Positions 34,219 to 43,780 of a stretch of 64,000 bases of DNA are shown piece by piece. The notes under the pieces are model-generated. The model saw only the letters and a program-made list of their open reading frames with translations, was not told where the DNA came from and made no database searches. Within the stretch, counting starts at the first letter, position 1; each line of letters starts with the position of its first letter. Location of the stretch: assembly GCF_037023745.1 (NCBI RefSeq), contig NZ_CP146101.1, positions 2,782,001 to 2,846,000 of the forward strand, read 5' to 3'. Source of the DNA: Streptomyces sp. SCSIO 30461. Lineage in GTDB: Bacteria; Actinomycetota; Actinomycetes; Streptomycetales; Streptomycetaceae. A program made the translations under genes and the position numbers.

Positions 34219-34520
34219 GGGCTGTCCCGCAATCCGCGGTGGATCAGCGCGCGGCGTCGGGGTGCCCTGCGAGCAGGCATCCTTCTCGGCGAACGCGCCG
34301 GCGCCGGTGACACTGAAAGGTCCGCGTGATCAACGGGAGGCAGTACTTCACTCTGTCGAAGGGCGAGAAGACCCGCACCGTCGACGTGCCCTCCTCGGTG
34401 GCGGAGGAGTTGCAGCGCCACGTCGACGCGTTCCCACCGGTGGAGGTGGAGCTTCAGTGGGAGCAGCCGGAGGGGCAGGGGAGGAAGTCCTCGCTGCCGG
34501 CTTTCGGCACTCGGATGATT
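34219..34520 (+). pseudogene. Tyrosine integrase fragment behind an IS-end-like sequence
   Basis: Directly after the exporter stop is GGGCTGTCCCGCAATC, which resembles IS ends in Streptomyces. Then two frames joined by a frameshift read CEQASFSANAPAPVTLKG and VINGRQYFTLSKGEKTRTVD, VPSSVAEEL, FPPVEVELQWEQPEG. This matches the part of a phage-type integrase just before its catalytic C-terminal half. The catalytic residues are missing and the fragment ends against the ATPase gene. Confidence 0.6.
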
Positions 34521-34526
34521 GGATCG

Positions 34527-34967
34527 CTATGTGCGGTCAAGCCGTACGGAGAAGGTGACGTCTGCGCCGACAGTGTTCTCGGTGACTTCCAACCGGTCGG
34601 TGATCTGGCGGACGAGCCACAGCCCACGTCCGGCGGAAGTCTCGACCTCGGGCACGGCACCAGGAATGACGTCATCGTTGAACCCGGCTCCGCTGTCGGT
34701 GACTTGGCAGCACAGGCTGTCGGCACTCCGGTAGAGCCTGAGCGTGCCCGCACCCCCACCATGCCGCAAGGAGTTACTCGCCACCTCGTTTACGGCCAGG
34801 GTAAATTCGGCACGCCGTCGCTGGTTGAGTCCCATGAACGCTGCGACTTGGTCGACGCGTGTGCGCAAAGCGACCAAGTCTGCGGCATGAAACCGTCTGT
34901 TGAGCAGGACTTCTTCTGCGGCCAGGACTTCTTCCCGAGCCCGGGCAGGGAGCGGCCGTGACGTCAA
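34527..34967 (-). CDS. RsbW-like anti-sigma/regulatory ATP-binding protein
   Basis: A 146-residue GHKL ATPase of the Streptomyces anti-sigma type. It has the N-box VNEVASNSLRHGGGAGTLRL, G1 DSGAGFNDD and G2 GRGLWLVRQITDRLEV. Such proteins bind or phosphorylate partner STAS proteins or sigma factors. The start is best placed at the TTG at 34967, overlapping the upstream MEDS-STAS stop as TTGA. This couples it to the presumed STAS partner. No sigma factor is nearby. Confidence 0.82.
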   Translation of the reverse strand: MTSRPLPARAREEVLAAEEVLLNRRFHAADLVALRTRVDQVAAFMGLNQRRRAEFTLAVNEVASNSLRHGGGAGTLRLYRSADSLCCQVTDSGAGFNDDVIPGAVPEVETSAGRGLWLVRQITDRLEVTENTVGADVTFSVRLDRT

Positions 34968-35851
34968 CGCATGGCCCCCTCTGCCTCGGTCAGGACCAGG
35001 GTGTCGACTGCCGTGGATCCGATGCGGCGGAACATCTCCGCATGGAACGGGGAGCAGCGGACCTCCACCCGCTGACGGGGGCTGGCCCTTCTGACCTGGC
35101 GCAGCACATTCGCCGCGCACGTGACCGACAGGAAGGAAACCGGGGTGAGGTCGAGAAGTAGAGAGCGATCGGCAGGCGACCGGCTGAGGGCTGCCTGCAC
35201 GGCCTGACTCCACTGATCCTGATTCGCCCAGTCCGCTTCCCCCACGAGCCGCAAACCGAAGTCGGAGTGGAAGGCCCCGAACTCTCCCGGCTTCTCAAGG
35301 AGCGCTACCGGATGGCCAACCCGCATCGCTTCCACCGTCTCCTCAGCGAAGCTGCGCCGGTCGTACGTGCAGATCTCGGCGTACGTACGGTCAGCGAAGA
35401 GGCTTTCCGCATGCGTCTCCCGGTGCATGACGCCTTCGACGTCCATGCCCAGGTCGTCCACCCACGCCATGTCGATGATGGACCGAAGTCCGCCGTAGCC
35501 ATCGAACCGAGCCTGCTGGGTCTCTTCCCGAAGGCGGCACATCTGCCGTTCGGCACTGAAGGACCGGTGCGGATGGATCAGCTCGCGCATGCTGGTGAAC
35601 TGCAGCTGACCGCTCTCCCGAGCCGTCTCGAGGACCCCGTGAGGAAACAACTTCTCAAACGCTTCATCGTGCGGAACGCGGGGGTCCGCCATCACGATGA
35701 CCTTTTCGTTGCGCGCAAGCCCGAGCTGCGCAAAGACTCCCAGCACACCCCATCGCATCTCGTTGTCCGCGTAGTGTGCGAAGGCGTGGTCTCCTAGGCC
35801 CATCTGTTCCACAGCCAAGGTGCGGGCATCCACCGGAACAGTCATGGCCAC
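34964..35851 (-). CDS. MEDS domain plus STAS domain sensor protein
   Basis: A 295-residue protein. Residues about 20-190 form a MEDS domain (methanogen/methylotroph DcmR sensory domain) with GDHAFAHYADNEMRWGVLGV, VIVMADPR and YDRRSFAEETVEAM. The C-terminal ~90 residues are a STAS domain with LLLDLTPVSFLSVTCAANVL, where a Ser replaces the start of the usual DxSG loop. Such proteins relay a signal through STAS to an RsbW-type kinase, here the coupled ATPase gene. It probably feeds a partner-switching circuit controlling an unlinked sigma factor. Confidence 0.87.
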   Translation of the reverse strand: MAMTVPVDARTLAVEQMGLGDHAFAHYADNEMRWGVLGVFAQLGLARNEKVIVMADPRVPHDEAFEKLFPHGVLETARESGQLQFTSMRELIHPHRSFSAERQMCRLREETQQARFDGYGGLRSIIDMAWVDDLGMDVEGVMHRETHAESLFADRTYAEICTYDRRSFAEETVEAMRVGHPVALLEKPGEFGAFHSDFGLRLVGEADWANQDQWSQAVQAALSRSPADRSLLLDLTPVSFLSVTCAANVLRQVRRASPRQRVEVRCSPFHAEMFRRIGSTAVDTLVLTEAEGAMR

Positions 35852-36464
35852 CTCCTTTCGTCCGACGGCATCACCGGCTCAACGCAGCAGAGGTACGGCC
35901 GTGATGGAGACAGTGACGGTACAGTGCGACTCGCCAGGAGAGGGGTGTTGGACGCCTTTTGATGGAATTTGGTCCGATGCTGACATGGCCGGTCTGACGA
36001 CCTGAAAGCGAGACCGCGCGAGCCCCTCAACGGCGAGGTATCGAAGCCGGCGCTCGCCACTTACCGGCTTCGGCTTGTCAGGGTGACGTGGGCTCGTCGA
36101 GGGTGAGGCCGGTGCCGGCTATGAAGCCGTCGAGCCCAGGCTGGGGCGGGGCTGGAGGCCGAGTCCCGGCTGCAGGTTGTTGCCACCTCGGTCGGCGGCA
36201 TGGGCTGTCAGGTGACCGGATGGGTGGTGCGCTCCGGGCGAGATGCTGGTGTCGGTGGGGCTGTCGGCAGTCATGGCCCTACTCGGCGTAGCCGGCCCCG
36301 GGAACGCGATGCCGCACATCCGGTCGCTCATCGTGCAAGGCTGAGCACTGCGGATCGCCTCGGTGGGATCCCGCGTTGGACGCCGGAGACGCGGCCCTCC
36401 AGAACGGGAACCAGGTGATCACACCTCTTGGAGGCGGGTGAGGGTGCGGTGCGGCCGGGTGACT
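35852..36464. other. Gene-free stretch of about 610 bp
   Basis: No coding sequence is supported on either strand. It contains the upstream region of the MEDS-STAS gene (CCACCTCC, the complement of its ribosome site, lies at its left edge). Short frames such as that at 36119-36331 lack motifs and codon bias. Confidence 0.45.
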
Positions 36465-39155
36465 TCAGGCCTGATCAGGACCGGAAGGATCCTCGTGTGT
36501 TCGGAGCGCCTCGATGAGTGACCGTCGGCTGCCCACGCCGAGCTTCCGATACACCTTCTGGAGTGTGTTGTCGACCGTTCTGCGGGACAGGAAGAGTCGC
36601 TCGGCGATCTCGTTACTGGAGAGCCTGCGCCCTGCGAGGACGGCGACCTCGCGCTCTCGCTCCGTGAGAGAGGAGCCCAGCAGCGAGTGTCCATCGCGGG
36701 ACGCACCGGGCAGCGTCCCCTGGACCCGAGCCGTGGCGGCCTGCGCCATTCGATCGGCCTCGGCGGCGGCGCGATGCCGCCGGTCGCCGCGGAGCACCGC
36801 CGCAGCGTGAGAGGCGCTCTCCGCAGCCAGCATGTGGGCTCCGATACCGCTGAGCACCGCGTAGACGGAGAGGAGCCGGTCTGCGTCCCCGGCGGCAACG
36901 GCGGCGGCGAACTCGGCACGTGCCGGGGCGAATGCGCCCTCCAGCGCGTCCGAGAGGGACCGCAATTCGCGGGCTGCCTCGTCCGCGAGGCCGAATCGCG
37001 CCAGATCGGTGAGCAGGAGGGTGCGCGACGAAGTCTGGCCGGCGGCGCGTGCCCCTCGCACGGCCTGGCGCAGCACCTCCCGTGCCGCGGTCAAGTTCCC
37101 CCGTAGCGCCAGCAGCCATGCCTCGCCGATCCGCTCCTCCCCTGCAAGGAGCGCGCAGGGCGGGTGGTCTGCCGCTCTGCCCACCGCCCGCGCCGCTGCC
37201 GTTTCGTCGCCGAGGGCCGCAGCGGCGGCTGCGACGCCGGAGTACGCGAGGGAGAGGATCTTGGTGTGCCCGGCTGACTCCGAGGACGCGACGGCCTCCG
37301 CGAAGTAGCGGCGGGCATCGGCCGCCCGTCCCGCGGCCCACGCGCACCGGCCGCGGTGGAAGGCGAGCCAGGTCGCGGTCAGCGGAGTCGACACGCTTGC
37401 AGCCGCCGACACTCTTCCGGCGAGTGCCTCCGCCTCCTCCAACCGACCCAGCTCCACCAGGGCGTACAAGCGAAGGATGTCCACCGCGTGCCGGTGCACC
37501 GAGAGGGCGCTTTGGTCCGCCGAGAGGAGGCTCCGCTCGCAGCTGTCGGCGGTCTCCAGCCCCTCGGCCGCCCGGCCGACGGCCGTCAGAGCCAGGACCC
37601 TCATGCTCAGGACCACGGTCGGAGAGCCGCTGCCGTCCTCCTGACCGAGCGCCTGCTCCGTCAGCGCCAGACCGGCCCGCGGGTGTCCGGACACGGCGAT
37701 CAGGGCTCCCGCCACCTCGCGGAGCACGGTCCGCTCGGCGGGCGCGACCAGCCACGCACGGGCCTGCCGCCCGATCCGCAGCACCTCGGCGATCGGCTCG
37801 CCCGCCCAGAACAGGTTCAGCATCCTGGTCCGCGTCGCGGTCGCGGTCTCGTCCTCGCCCCGGGGGGCCGAACAGGTCAGGCGTCGCAGTGTGGCCTCCG
37901 CCTGCCGCCAGTCGCCGAGCTGGAAGTGGCTCTCCGCCAGCATGTGGCGCGTGGTCGGCGAGTGCTGGTCCTCCGGCAGGGAGCTGAGAAACGCGATGAC
38001 CTGCCGGTAGTCGTGGCAGCGACGGGCGAGCCCCGCAGCTTGGGTCAGCAGTCCGGGTTCCGCGATGTCGACCGCCGCCTCCCAGACGGCCACCCGCAGT
38101 AGGTCCCCGCTGCGCCGGACGCCGCGCTCCCGCACCCACTCGGCGTGCTCCCCGAGAAGGCGGCGGCGTCGCAGCGCGCCCATCCGCGCGCGCAGCACCT
38201 GCCCGTAGACCGGGTGCGCCAGAGTCGCACTCAGGCGTCGGCCGTTCTCATGCACCCGGATGGCGTGCGACGCCTCCAGGCCTTCCAGGACCTCGGCCCC
38301 CGCCAGCGCCCGCAACTCGGTCACGCCGACCGGCTCGGCCAGCGCGAGCAGGTCAAGGGCCGTGCGCCCCGCCGGCCCCGCCACGGCGAGCCGTTCCTCC
38401 ACCAGCCGGGTGAGCCGCGGGGTGCCGAACTCGTCAGGGCACGTCGCCCGCCACAGCTCCCCGTCGTGGACGAGCCACTCGCGGGCCAGGGCGCCGCAGA
38501 CCAACTCGTAGAGGTACAACAAGTTGCCACCGCTGGTCCCGTGCAGATGCCGCACGGTCTGCTCGGCGACATGACCGGACAGCACGTGCTCAAGGAGGGC
38601 ACGGGTTCCGGCCATGTCGAGGTCGCCCAGCTCGACCCGGGACAGCGTGCCGAGCCGCTCCCGGACCGAGACGGAGCAGGCGCGGGGCACGCCCTCCTGG
38701 AACGTCGCGAGCAGGAACGCCTCGCCTGCGTCGAGCAGGCGGCCGATCACGAACATCGAAGTGGCGTCCAGGTGATGGAGGTCGTCCACGAACAGCACGA
38801 AGCGGCCCGCTCCCGAGCCGAGTGCCGCTCGCACGCCGCGGTAGGCGCACATCGGATCGACGGGCACGGCGTTCGATGCAGTGAGGTGGGCGAGGGCGCC
38901 CAGCGGAATCTCGCGCGCATGTACGGTGGCCAACGCCCGGCCACCCCGGTGTCCCGAGCGGAGCGCGTCGGTGTAGCACTCCTCGGCCAAACGGGACTTG
39001 CCGACCCCGGACGGCCCCTCCACGACGATTCCTCTGACCGCCGGATCGTCCACGGCATCCAGGACGGTCCTGCGGTGCGCCTCCCTGCCGACGAACGGCC
39101 ATGCCGCGCCGCCGGGCGCGGCATGGCCCCGATCCCGTGTGCCGTAGACAGTCAT
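36465..39155 (-). CDS. LAL-type regulator (AAA ATPase, LuxR C-terminal HTH)
   Basis: A large LuxR regulator of about 896 residues. The N-terminal ATPase has Walker A VEGPSGVGKSRLAEE near residue 50 and Walker B FVLFVDDLHHLDATS. A long helical TPR-like middle extends from about 350 to 830. The C-terminal HTH has LTEREREVAVLAGRRLSSNE and VDNTLQKVYRKLGVGSRRSL. LALs activate secondary metabolism or carbon utilisation genes. An ATG at 39164 is also in frame, but sits only two bases after the GGAG. It is divergent from the PhoD-type phosphatase, a candidate target. Confidence 0.92.
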   Translation of the reverse strand: MTVYGTRDRGHAAPGGAAWPFVGREAHRRTVLDAVDDPAVRGIVVEGPSGVGKSRLAEECYTDALRSGHRGGRALATVHAREIPLGALAHLTASNAVPVDPMCAYRGVRAALGSGAGRFVLFVDDLHHLDATSMFVIGRLLDAGEAFLLATFQEGVPRACSVSVRERLGTLSRVELGDLDMAGTRALLEHVLSGHVAEQTVRHLHGTSGGNLLYLYELVCGALAREWLVHDGELWRATCPDEFGTPRLTRLVEERLAVAGPAGRTALDLLALAEPVGVTELRALAGAEVLEGLEASHAIRVHENGRRLSATLAHPVYGQVLRARMGALRRRRLLGEHAEWVRERGVRRSGDLLRVAVWEAAVDIAEPGLLTQAAGLARRCHDYRQVIAFLSSLPEDQHSPTTRHMLAESHFQLGDWRQAEATLRRLTCSAPRGEDETATATRTRMLNLFWAGEPIAEVLRIGRQARAWLVAPAERTVLREVAGALIAVSGHPRAGLALTEQALGQEDGSGSPTVVLSMRVLALTAVGRAAEGLETADSCERSLLSADQSALSVHRHAVDILRLYALVELGRLEEAEALAGRVSAAASVSTPLTATWLAFHRGRCAWAAGRAADARRYFAEAVASSESAGHTKILSLAYSGVAAAAAALGDETAAARAVGRAADHPPCALLAGEERIGEAWLLALRGNLTAAREVLRQAVRGARAAGQTSSRTLLLTDLARFGLADEAARELRSLSDALEGAFAPARAEFAAAVAAGDADRLLSVYAVLSGIGAHMLAAESASHAAAVLRGDRRHRAAAEADRMAQAATARVQGTLPGASRDGHSLLGSSLTEREREVAVLAGRRLSSNEIAERLFLSRRTVDNTLQKVYRKLGVGSRRSLIEALRTHEDPSGPDQA

Positions 39156-39589
39156 GCAGATCATTTCTCCCGTTCAGCCGCAGCATGCCACAGCAGGCCT
39201 CGGGACGACCAGCGAGGTTCGAGGGAGAACCGGACCGATGGGCGAGGCGACGAACCCCTCCTTGCGCAGCATGGGCGAGTGGAGTCCGCGGCATGCGCGC
39301 ACGGGACGCAGGACAGGGAATTGTTGCTCTCCCGCTCGCCGCCGAGCGGTGCGGATCATGGCTTCAGCAACCGCTCCGCCGGAGCGGCGAGGCCGGAGCA
39401 CGGGCACCGGCCTCCTCATGCCGGTGCGAGGTACGGCGGCAATCTCGGCATCGAGAGGCGACCACCAAGGGGCATGTCCTCACCTTCCGCCCTCGTGCTG
39501 CGCCGGTGATCCGCTCGACCGGCCCGACCTACCTAGCACGCAGTGGATCCGTTCGTCGGACGGTCCATGATCATTGACGGGAGAACAGT
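39156..39589. other. Divergent promoter region, about 430 bp
   Basis: It separates the LAL gene from the PhoD-type gene. No gene is supported. It should contain both promoters; no clear dyad stood out. Confidence 0.45.
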
Positions 39590-41158
39590 GTGAGTGCACT
39601 GGACAGACGGCGCTTCCTCCGGGGGGCGGGAGTTGCCGCCGCCGTGGGGGTGGCAGGGCTCGTGGGGACCGAAATCCTCCAGGGCTCCGCCTCCGCGGCG
39701 GTGATCGAGCCGACGTTCAACATCAACCCCTTCCAGTTCGGGGTGGCCAGCAGCCCCCTGAGGAACGTGATCTGGACGAGGCTCGCCATCCTCCCCCTGG
39801 CCCGCGACGGCAGAGCGGGCATGCCCGACGGGGACATCCCCGTCCGCTGGAAGGTCGCACGGAACCGCGACGGCAGCGGCGTCCTCGCCGAGGGAACGGC
39901 GTACGCCCTGAGCCGCAACGGGCACAGCGCCCGCGTCGAGGTGGCCGCGCTCCCCCAGGCAACGGCGGTGTTCTACTGGTTCGAGTACGGCAACTGGCGG
40001 TCCACGGTGGGGCGGCTGAAGACGGCCCCCGCCGCCAACAGCAACCCATCCGCGATGACGGCCGCCGTCATCTCGTGCGCGAACTTCGAGCACGGCTTCT
40101 TCCACTGCTACGAGCACATCGCCGACCACGAGGTCGATGTGGTCATCGCGACGGGCGACTTCACCTACGCGGACTCCTACAACCCCGGCTACGGCTCCAA
40201 GGCGAGGAGCCATCTGCCCGCAGGGGAGTGCTTCACGCTGGCCGACTACCGGCTGCGGCACTCCCAGTACCGTGCGGACCGCCAGGAGCAGGCGATGCGG
40301 GCTTCCACGGGGATGGTCCTCACCCTGGACGACCACGAGGTGGACGACGACTGGGCCGGCAGCACGCCCGACTACTTGGAGGACGGGGCGGCGAACAGCG
40401 GCCCGGGCACCTTCTGGGAACGCCGGCACAACGCCCTGCAGGCGCACTGGGAGAACACCCCCCTGCCCTTCATGATGAAGCCGGCTCGCAGCCTCATGCC
40501 GAACAGCTACCAGACCCTGCAGTGGGGTCGGCTCACGGACTTCCACCTGCTCGACACCCGGCAGTTCCGCTCGCGTCAGGACAAGTGGAGGAGGAACGAG
40601 GAGAACCGCTACATGCTCGGGCCGGACCAGTTGTCCGCGCTGGGCCGAAGCTATCGCGGGGCCCGCTGGGACCTGCTGGTCAACCAGGTCGTCATGGCCC
40701 ATTGGGTGAACGGAGGGCCGGGGACGGAAAAGGCATCGGACTCATGGGACGGCTATCGGGCAGAACGCCGCCGGGTGGTCAGACAATGGATCGACAAGGA
40801 GGTGGCCAACCCCGTCGTGCTGACCGGTGACGTCCACTTCGGCGGTGCCGACAGCGTCGTCGAAGCCCTTGTTGAACGTCTTGATACCAGAGCCCCCGAA
40901 ATCATCAGCTCCTCCATCACGTCCGGTGGTGATCTGGAGGGGGACTGGTATGAGCTGGAGGACGCGCTCAACTACCTGCCGCTGCACATGTACCACCGGC
41001 GCCGGGGCTGGACGAAGCTCGACATCAATTCCCAGCGCATCCACGTCCAGTGGCGGGGAACCGAGGTGGTAAGTGCCCGCGCCGCGCAACCGGACCGGAT
41101 CTTCCAGTCCGCGGACATCATCGCCGGCCAACACAACTTCTCCAACACGAGCTGGTGA
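39590..41158 (+). CDS. Tat-exported PhoD-like alkaline phosphatase/phosphodiesterase
   Basis: A 522-residue protein. The N-terminus DRRRFLRGAG is a twin-arginine signal followed by a hydrophobic core and ASA. The metallophosphatase core includes SCANFEHGFFHCYEHI, TGDFTYAD, LDDHEVDDDWAG and TGDVHFGG, which supply metal ligands as in PhoD. PhoD enzymes release phosphate from diesters outside the cell using Fe/Ca. The start is GTG with GGGAG upstream. The next gene, for a small secreted protein, begins 13 bp later, suggesting co-expression. Confidence 0.87.
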   Translation: MSALDRRRFLRGAGVAAAVGVAGLVGTEILQGSASAAVIEPTFNINPFQFGVASSPLRNVIWTRLAILPLARDGRAGMPDGDIPVRWKVARNRDGSGVLAEGTAYALSRNGHSARVEVAALPQATAVFYWFEYGNWRSTVGRLKTAPAANSNPSAMTAAVISCANFEHGFFHCYEHIADHEVDVVIATGDFTYADSYNPGYGSKARSHLPAGECFTLADYRLRHSQYRADRQEQAMRASTGMVLTLDDHEVDDDWAGSTPDYLEDGAANSGPGTFWERRHNALQAHWENTPLPFMMKPARSLMPNSYQTLQWGRLTDFHLLDTRQFRSRQDKWRRNEENRYMLGPDQLSALGRSYRGARWDLLVNQVVMAHWVNGGPGTEKASDSWDGYRAERRRVVRQWIDKEVANPVVLTGDVHFGGADSVVEALVERLDTRAPEIISSSITSGGDLEGDWYELEDALNYLPLHMYHRRRGWTKLDINSQRIHVQWRGTEVVSARAAQPDRIFQSADIIAGQHNFSNTSW

Positions 41159-41171
41159 GAGGAACCTTCCA

Positions 41172-41774
41172 GTGAACTCAGCAACGGAATCCACCCGCCG
41201 GCGGAAGACGGCCGGCCTGTCGGCTGCGGCTGCGCTCCTGTTGGGCCTGACCACGGCCGGCCCAGCGTCGGCCGACCCGATACCGCCGGAGAACCGGACA
41301 TACCTCTTCGAGATCGACTGGGTGAAGTGCATCGATCAGACCGGTGCCACCGACTGGTACGAGGACGAGATCTACGCGAAGGTCGTGGACACCGCACCGG
41401 GGGGCAACAACGTCATGTACACCGACACGGTCGGAGACCTGGATCCGGGCGACACCGCGATGTTCGACCACTACTCCCGGGTGATCGCACCCAAGAGAGT
41501 CCACGTCAACAGGACGGGTGACCTGAATCCGCGGGACGGGGACGCCTGGTCCGAGAACAGGATGGGCACCCCGGCCCCGCTGAACTTCTCCGTGGCGCTG
41601 TACTCGGAGGACCCGGTGTTCGACAACCACATCCAGACCCAGCAGTTCGCCTTCACCGCGGCGAGCCTCGCGCGGGACATACCCGACCCCGACGGAACCG
41701 CGGTCTACACCCGGACCTTCGTCGGCGAGGGGGGCGAGTTCCAGGTCCGCATCGCGGTGCACCGTATGTGGTGA
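41172..41774 (+). CDS. Small secreted protein of unknown function
   Basis: A 200-residue protein with a signal peptide (RRRKTAGLSAAAALLLGLTT ending GPASADP). The mature part is beta-rich: YLFEIDWVKCIDQTGATDWY, DEIYAKVVDT, DLDPGDTAMFDHYSRVIAP and FQVRIAVHRMW. It resembles secreted proteins described only as hypothetical. It follows the PhoD gene by 13 bp and is followed by a hairpin, so the two probably form one transcript. Confidence 0.8.
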   Translation: MNSATESTRRRKTAGLSAAAALLLGLTTAGPASADPIPPENRTYLFEIDWVKCIDQTGATDWYEDEIYAKVVDTAPGGNNVMYTDTVGDLDPGDTAMFDHYSRVIAPKRVHVNRTGDLNPRDGDAWSENRMGTPAPLNFSVALYSEDPVFDNHIQTQQFAFTAASLARDIPDPDGTAVYTRTFVGEGGEFQVRIAVHRMW

Positions 41775-41804
41775 GGAAGCGTTCTGAGCGTCCCTGAGGC
41801 CCTC

Positions 41805-41827
41805 CGCCTGCCAGAGGACCGCAGGCG
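41805..41827 (+). terminator. Hairpin after the PhoD/secreted-protein pair
   Basis: CGCCTGC and its complement GCAGGCG flank a 9-base loop, 31 bp after the stop. No T-run. Confidence 0.5.
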
Positions 41828-42058
41828 AGGCCGGGGGCGTCGCACGGACGGCGCGGGTGCGGGCCGATCCGGGGTCGGTCGGGGCTCCAGCCCACCGGGA
41901 CGGCCAAGGGCCCCGGGCCAGGGAAACCGGGTCGCCGGCGCCGCCGGGGACGAAGTGTCGGGACGGGTGCGCTGCACTGAACGGCCATGTAACGGATAGA
42001 TCACGATCGTGGAGGGGTGGGCCCCTCACGGTCGTCCCGAAGGAAGGAGTGCGTGCAC

Positions 42059-43780
42059 GTGCAGGAGTGGGTGGTCCCCGGATACTCGGAGTCGGGAGAG
42101 CTGGGGTCCGGTAGCAGCGGCCGCGTGATGCAGGCCGTGCACGAACGCAGCGGGACTCCGGTGGCGGTGAAGTACCTCAGCGGCGCACTGCGGGCGGACC
42201 CCGGCTTCGTGCGCGACTTCAGGAACGAGGCCGGGCTGCTGGCCACCCTCGCTTCCCCTTACGTGGTCGGCCTCCACGAGTACGTCGAGGCCCCCGAGGG
42301 AGCCGCCATCGTGATGGAGCTGGTGGTCGGCGTCTCTCTGCGCACCCTGCTGCGACGGGAGGGCGCGACAGGCCCGGAAGCCGCGCTCACCGTCCTCAAG
42401 GGGTCGCTCCTCGGTCTCGCCGCCGCGCACCGGGCCGGCGTGGTCCACCGGGACTACAAGCCCGAGAACGTGCTGGTGGCCGGGGACGGGACCTCCAAGC
42501 TGGTCGATTTCGGAATCGCGGTGCGCGAGGGCGCCGCACCTGGTGTCGCGGGGACTCCCCTGTACATGGCGCCGGAGCAGTGGCACGGTCTGCCGGCCTC
42601 TCCGGCTACCGACGTCTACGCGGCGACGGCCACGTTCTTCGAGTGCCTGACGGGCGAGTACCCGTATGCCGGTGGGACCGCCCTGGAACTGGCTGTTCAG
42701 CACATCAGCGCACAGATCCCGGCCGACAGGGTTCCGGAGCCTTTCCGGGCGCTGGTCCTTCGCGGTCTGGCCAAGCACGCGGAGCAGCGGCCCGAGACGG
42801 CGGCAGCCTTTGTGGCGGAACTCGAGGAGGTCGCCGCGACGGCGTACGGAGAGGACTGGGAGGAGGAGGGGCGACGCAGGTTGGCGGCGCTGGCATGCCC
42901 GCTCCTGTCGGACCTCGCCGCGGATCTCCGGCCGTCGACCGGAACCACCGTGGCGGCCACCACCGTGCTGGCCGACACCGAGCTGCCGGGGCGGTCCGGT
43001 GGGCGGCGCGGATACGGCCTGCGGGGCACGCTGGCCGGCGCCGGGGTGGTGCTCACGGCGGTACTGGCCTTTGTGACGCAGGGCGCTGACGAGGGCGGTC
43101 CGACGACTGCGGGAGCAGCCGTCGCCACCACGAGCGCTCTGCCGGGAGCGGCGGGCCGTCCGACCACCGGGACTCCCGCGCCGGGCGCGGAGTCGGCCAC
43201 GTCATCGGTATCGCCAGGCCATTCCACGACGGCCTCACCATCGCAGTCCGGTTCGCCGTCGGCGTCCACCTCACGCTCGTCGGCGGGTACGCCGGATGCC
43301 GAGGGTGCTCTGTCCCAGGGGGAGGCTCCGCTGTCGGACACAGGCTCGACTCCGCCTGCCGCACCGGATTCGACGACGGTGCCGACGTCCACGCCGGAGA
43401 CGGCCGGGACTTCGCCCGCCTCCAGTGCCCCGCCCGCCCCGCCGGCCCCGCCGCCCGTCGTGGTGACCTCGGTGTCCGTCGCGGAGCTGCGTCAGTCGGG
43501 CTCCACGACGGCGTCCGCCTCCATCGTGGTCGTGACGAGCGGGACCGGGCCCGTGAGCCTCACCGTCACCTGGTACGCCTCGTCCAGAGACGGTTCCATC
43601 GGTATTCAGGATGGCCCCTCGCAGACCTTCCGGCTGAGCGGGAAGAATTCCTACACCGTCACCGCCGCCCATGGCTTCCGCGACAACGCCTGCTACTGGG
43701 GCGTCGCCGCGACAAGTCCCGCATCCGGTGGCGGCGGAACCTTCCGGCAGATCGTGACCCAGAGGTGCGACGTCCGATGA
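42059..43780 (+). CDS. Membrane Ser/Thr protein kinase with extracellular C-terminal domain
   Basis: A 573-residue Hanks-type kinase. It has the glycine loop LGSGSSGRV, VAVKYL with the ATP lysine near 36, catalytic HRDYKPENVL near 130, DFGIA and APEQW. A juxtamembrane segment leads to one transmembrane helix near 323-341 (AGAGVVLTAVLAFV). A long Ser/Thr/Pro linker and a ~110-residue Ig-like extracellular domain with a Cys pair (NACYWG and the final RC) follow. PASTA repeats are absent. GTG at 42059 has the best spacing from AAGGAAGGAG; 42053 is an alternative. It is coupled by ATGA to the next gene. Confidence 0.9.
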   Translation: MQEWVVPGYSESGELGSGSSGRVMQAVHERSGTPVAVKYLSGALRADPGFVRDFRNEAGLLATLASPYVVGLHEYVEAPEGAAIVMELVVGVSLRTLLRREGATGPEAALTVLKGSLLGLAAAHRAGVVHRDYKPENVLVAGDGTSKLVDFGIAVREGAAPGVAGTPLYMAPEQWHGLPASPATDVYAATATFFECLTGEYPYAGGTALELAVQHISAQIPADRVPEPFRALVLRGLAKHAEQRPETAAAFVAELEEVAATAYGEDWEEEGRRRLAALACPLLSDLAADLRPSTGTTVAATTVLADTELPGRSGGRRGYGLRGTLAGAGVVLTAVLAFVTQGADEGGPTTAGAAVATTSALPGAAGRPTTGTPAPGAESATSSVSPGHSTTASPSQSGSPSASTSRSSAGTPDAEGALSQGEAPLSDTGSTPPAAPDSTTVPTSTPETAGTSPASSAPPAPPAPPPVVVTSVSVAELRQSGSTTASASIVVVTSGTGPVSLTVTWYASSRDGSIGIQDGPSQTFRLSGKNSYTVTAAHGFRDNACYWGVAATSPASGGGGTFRQIVTQRCDVR

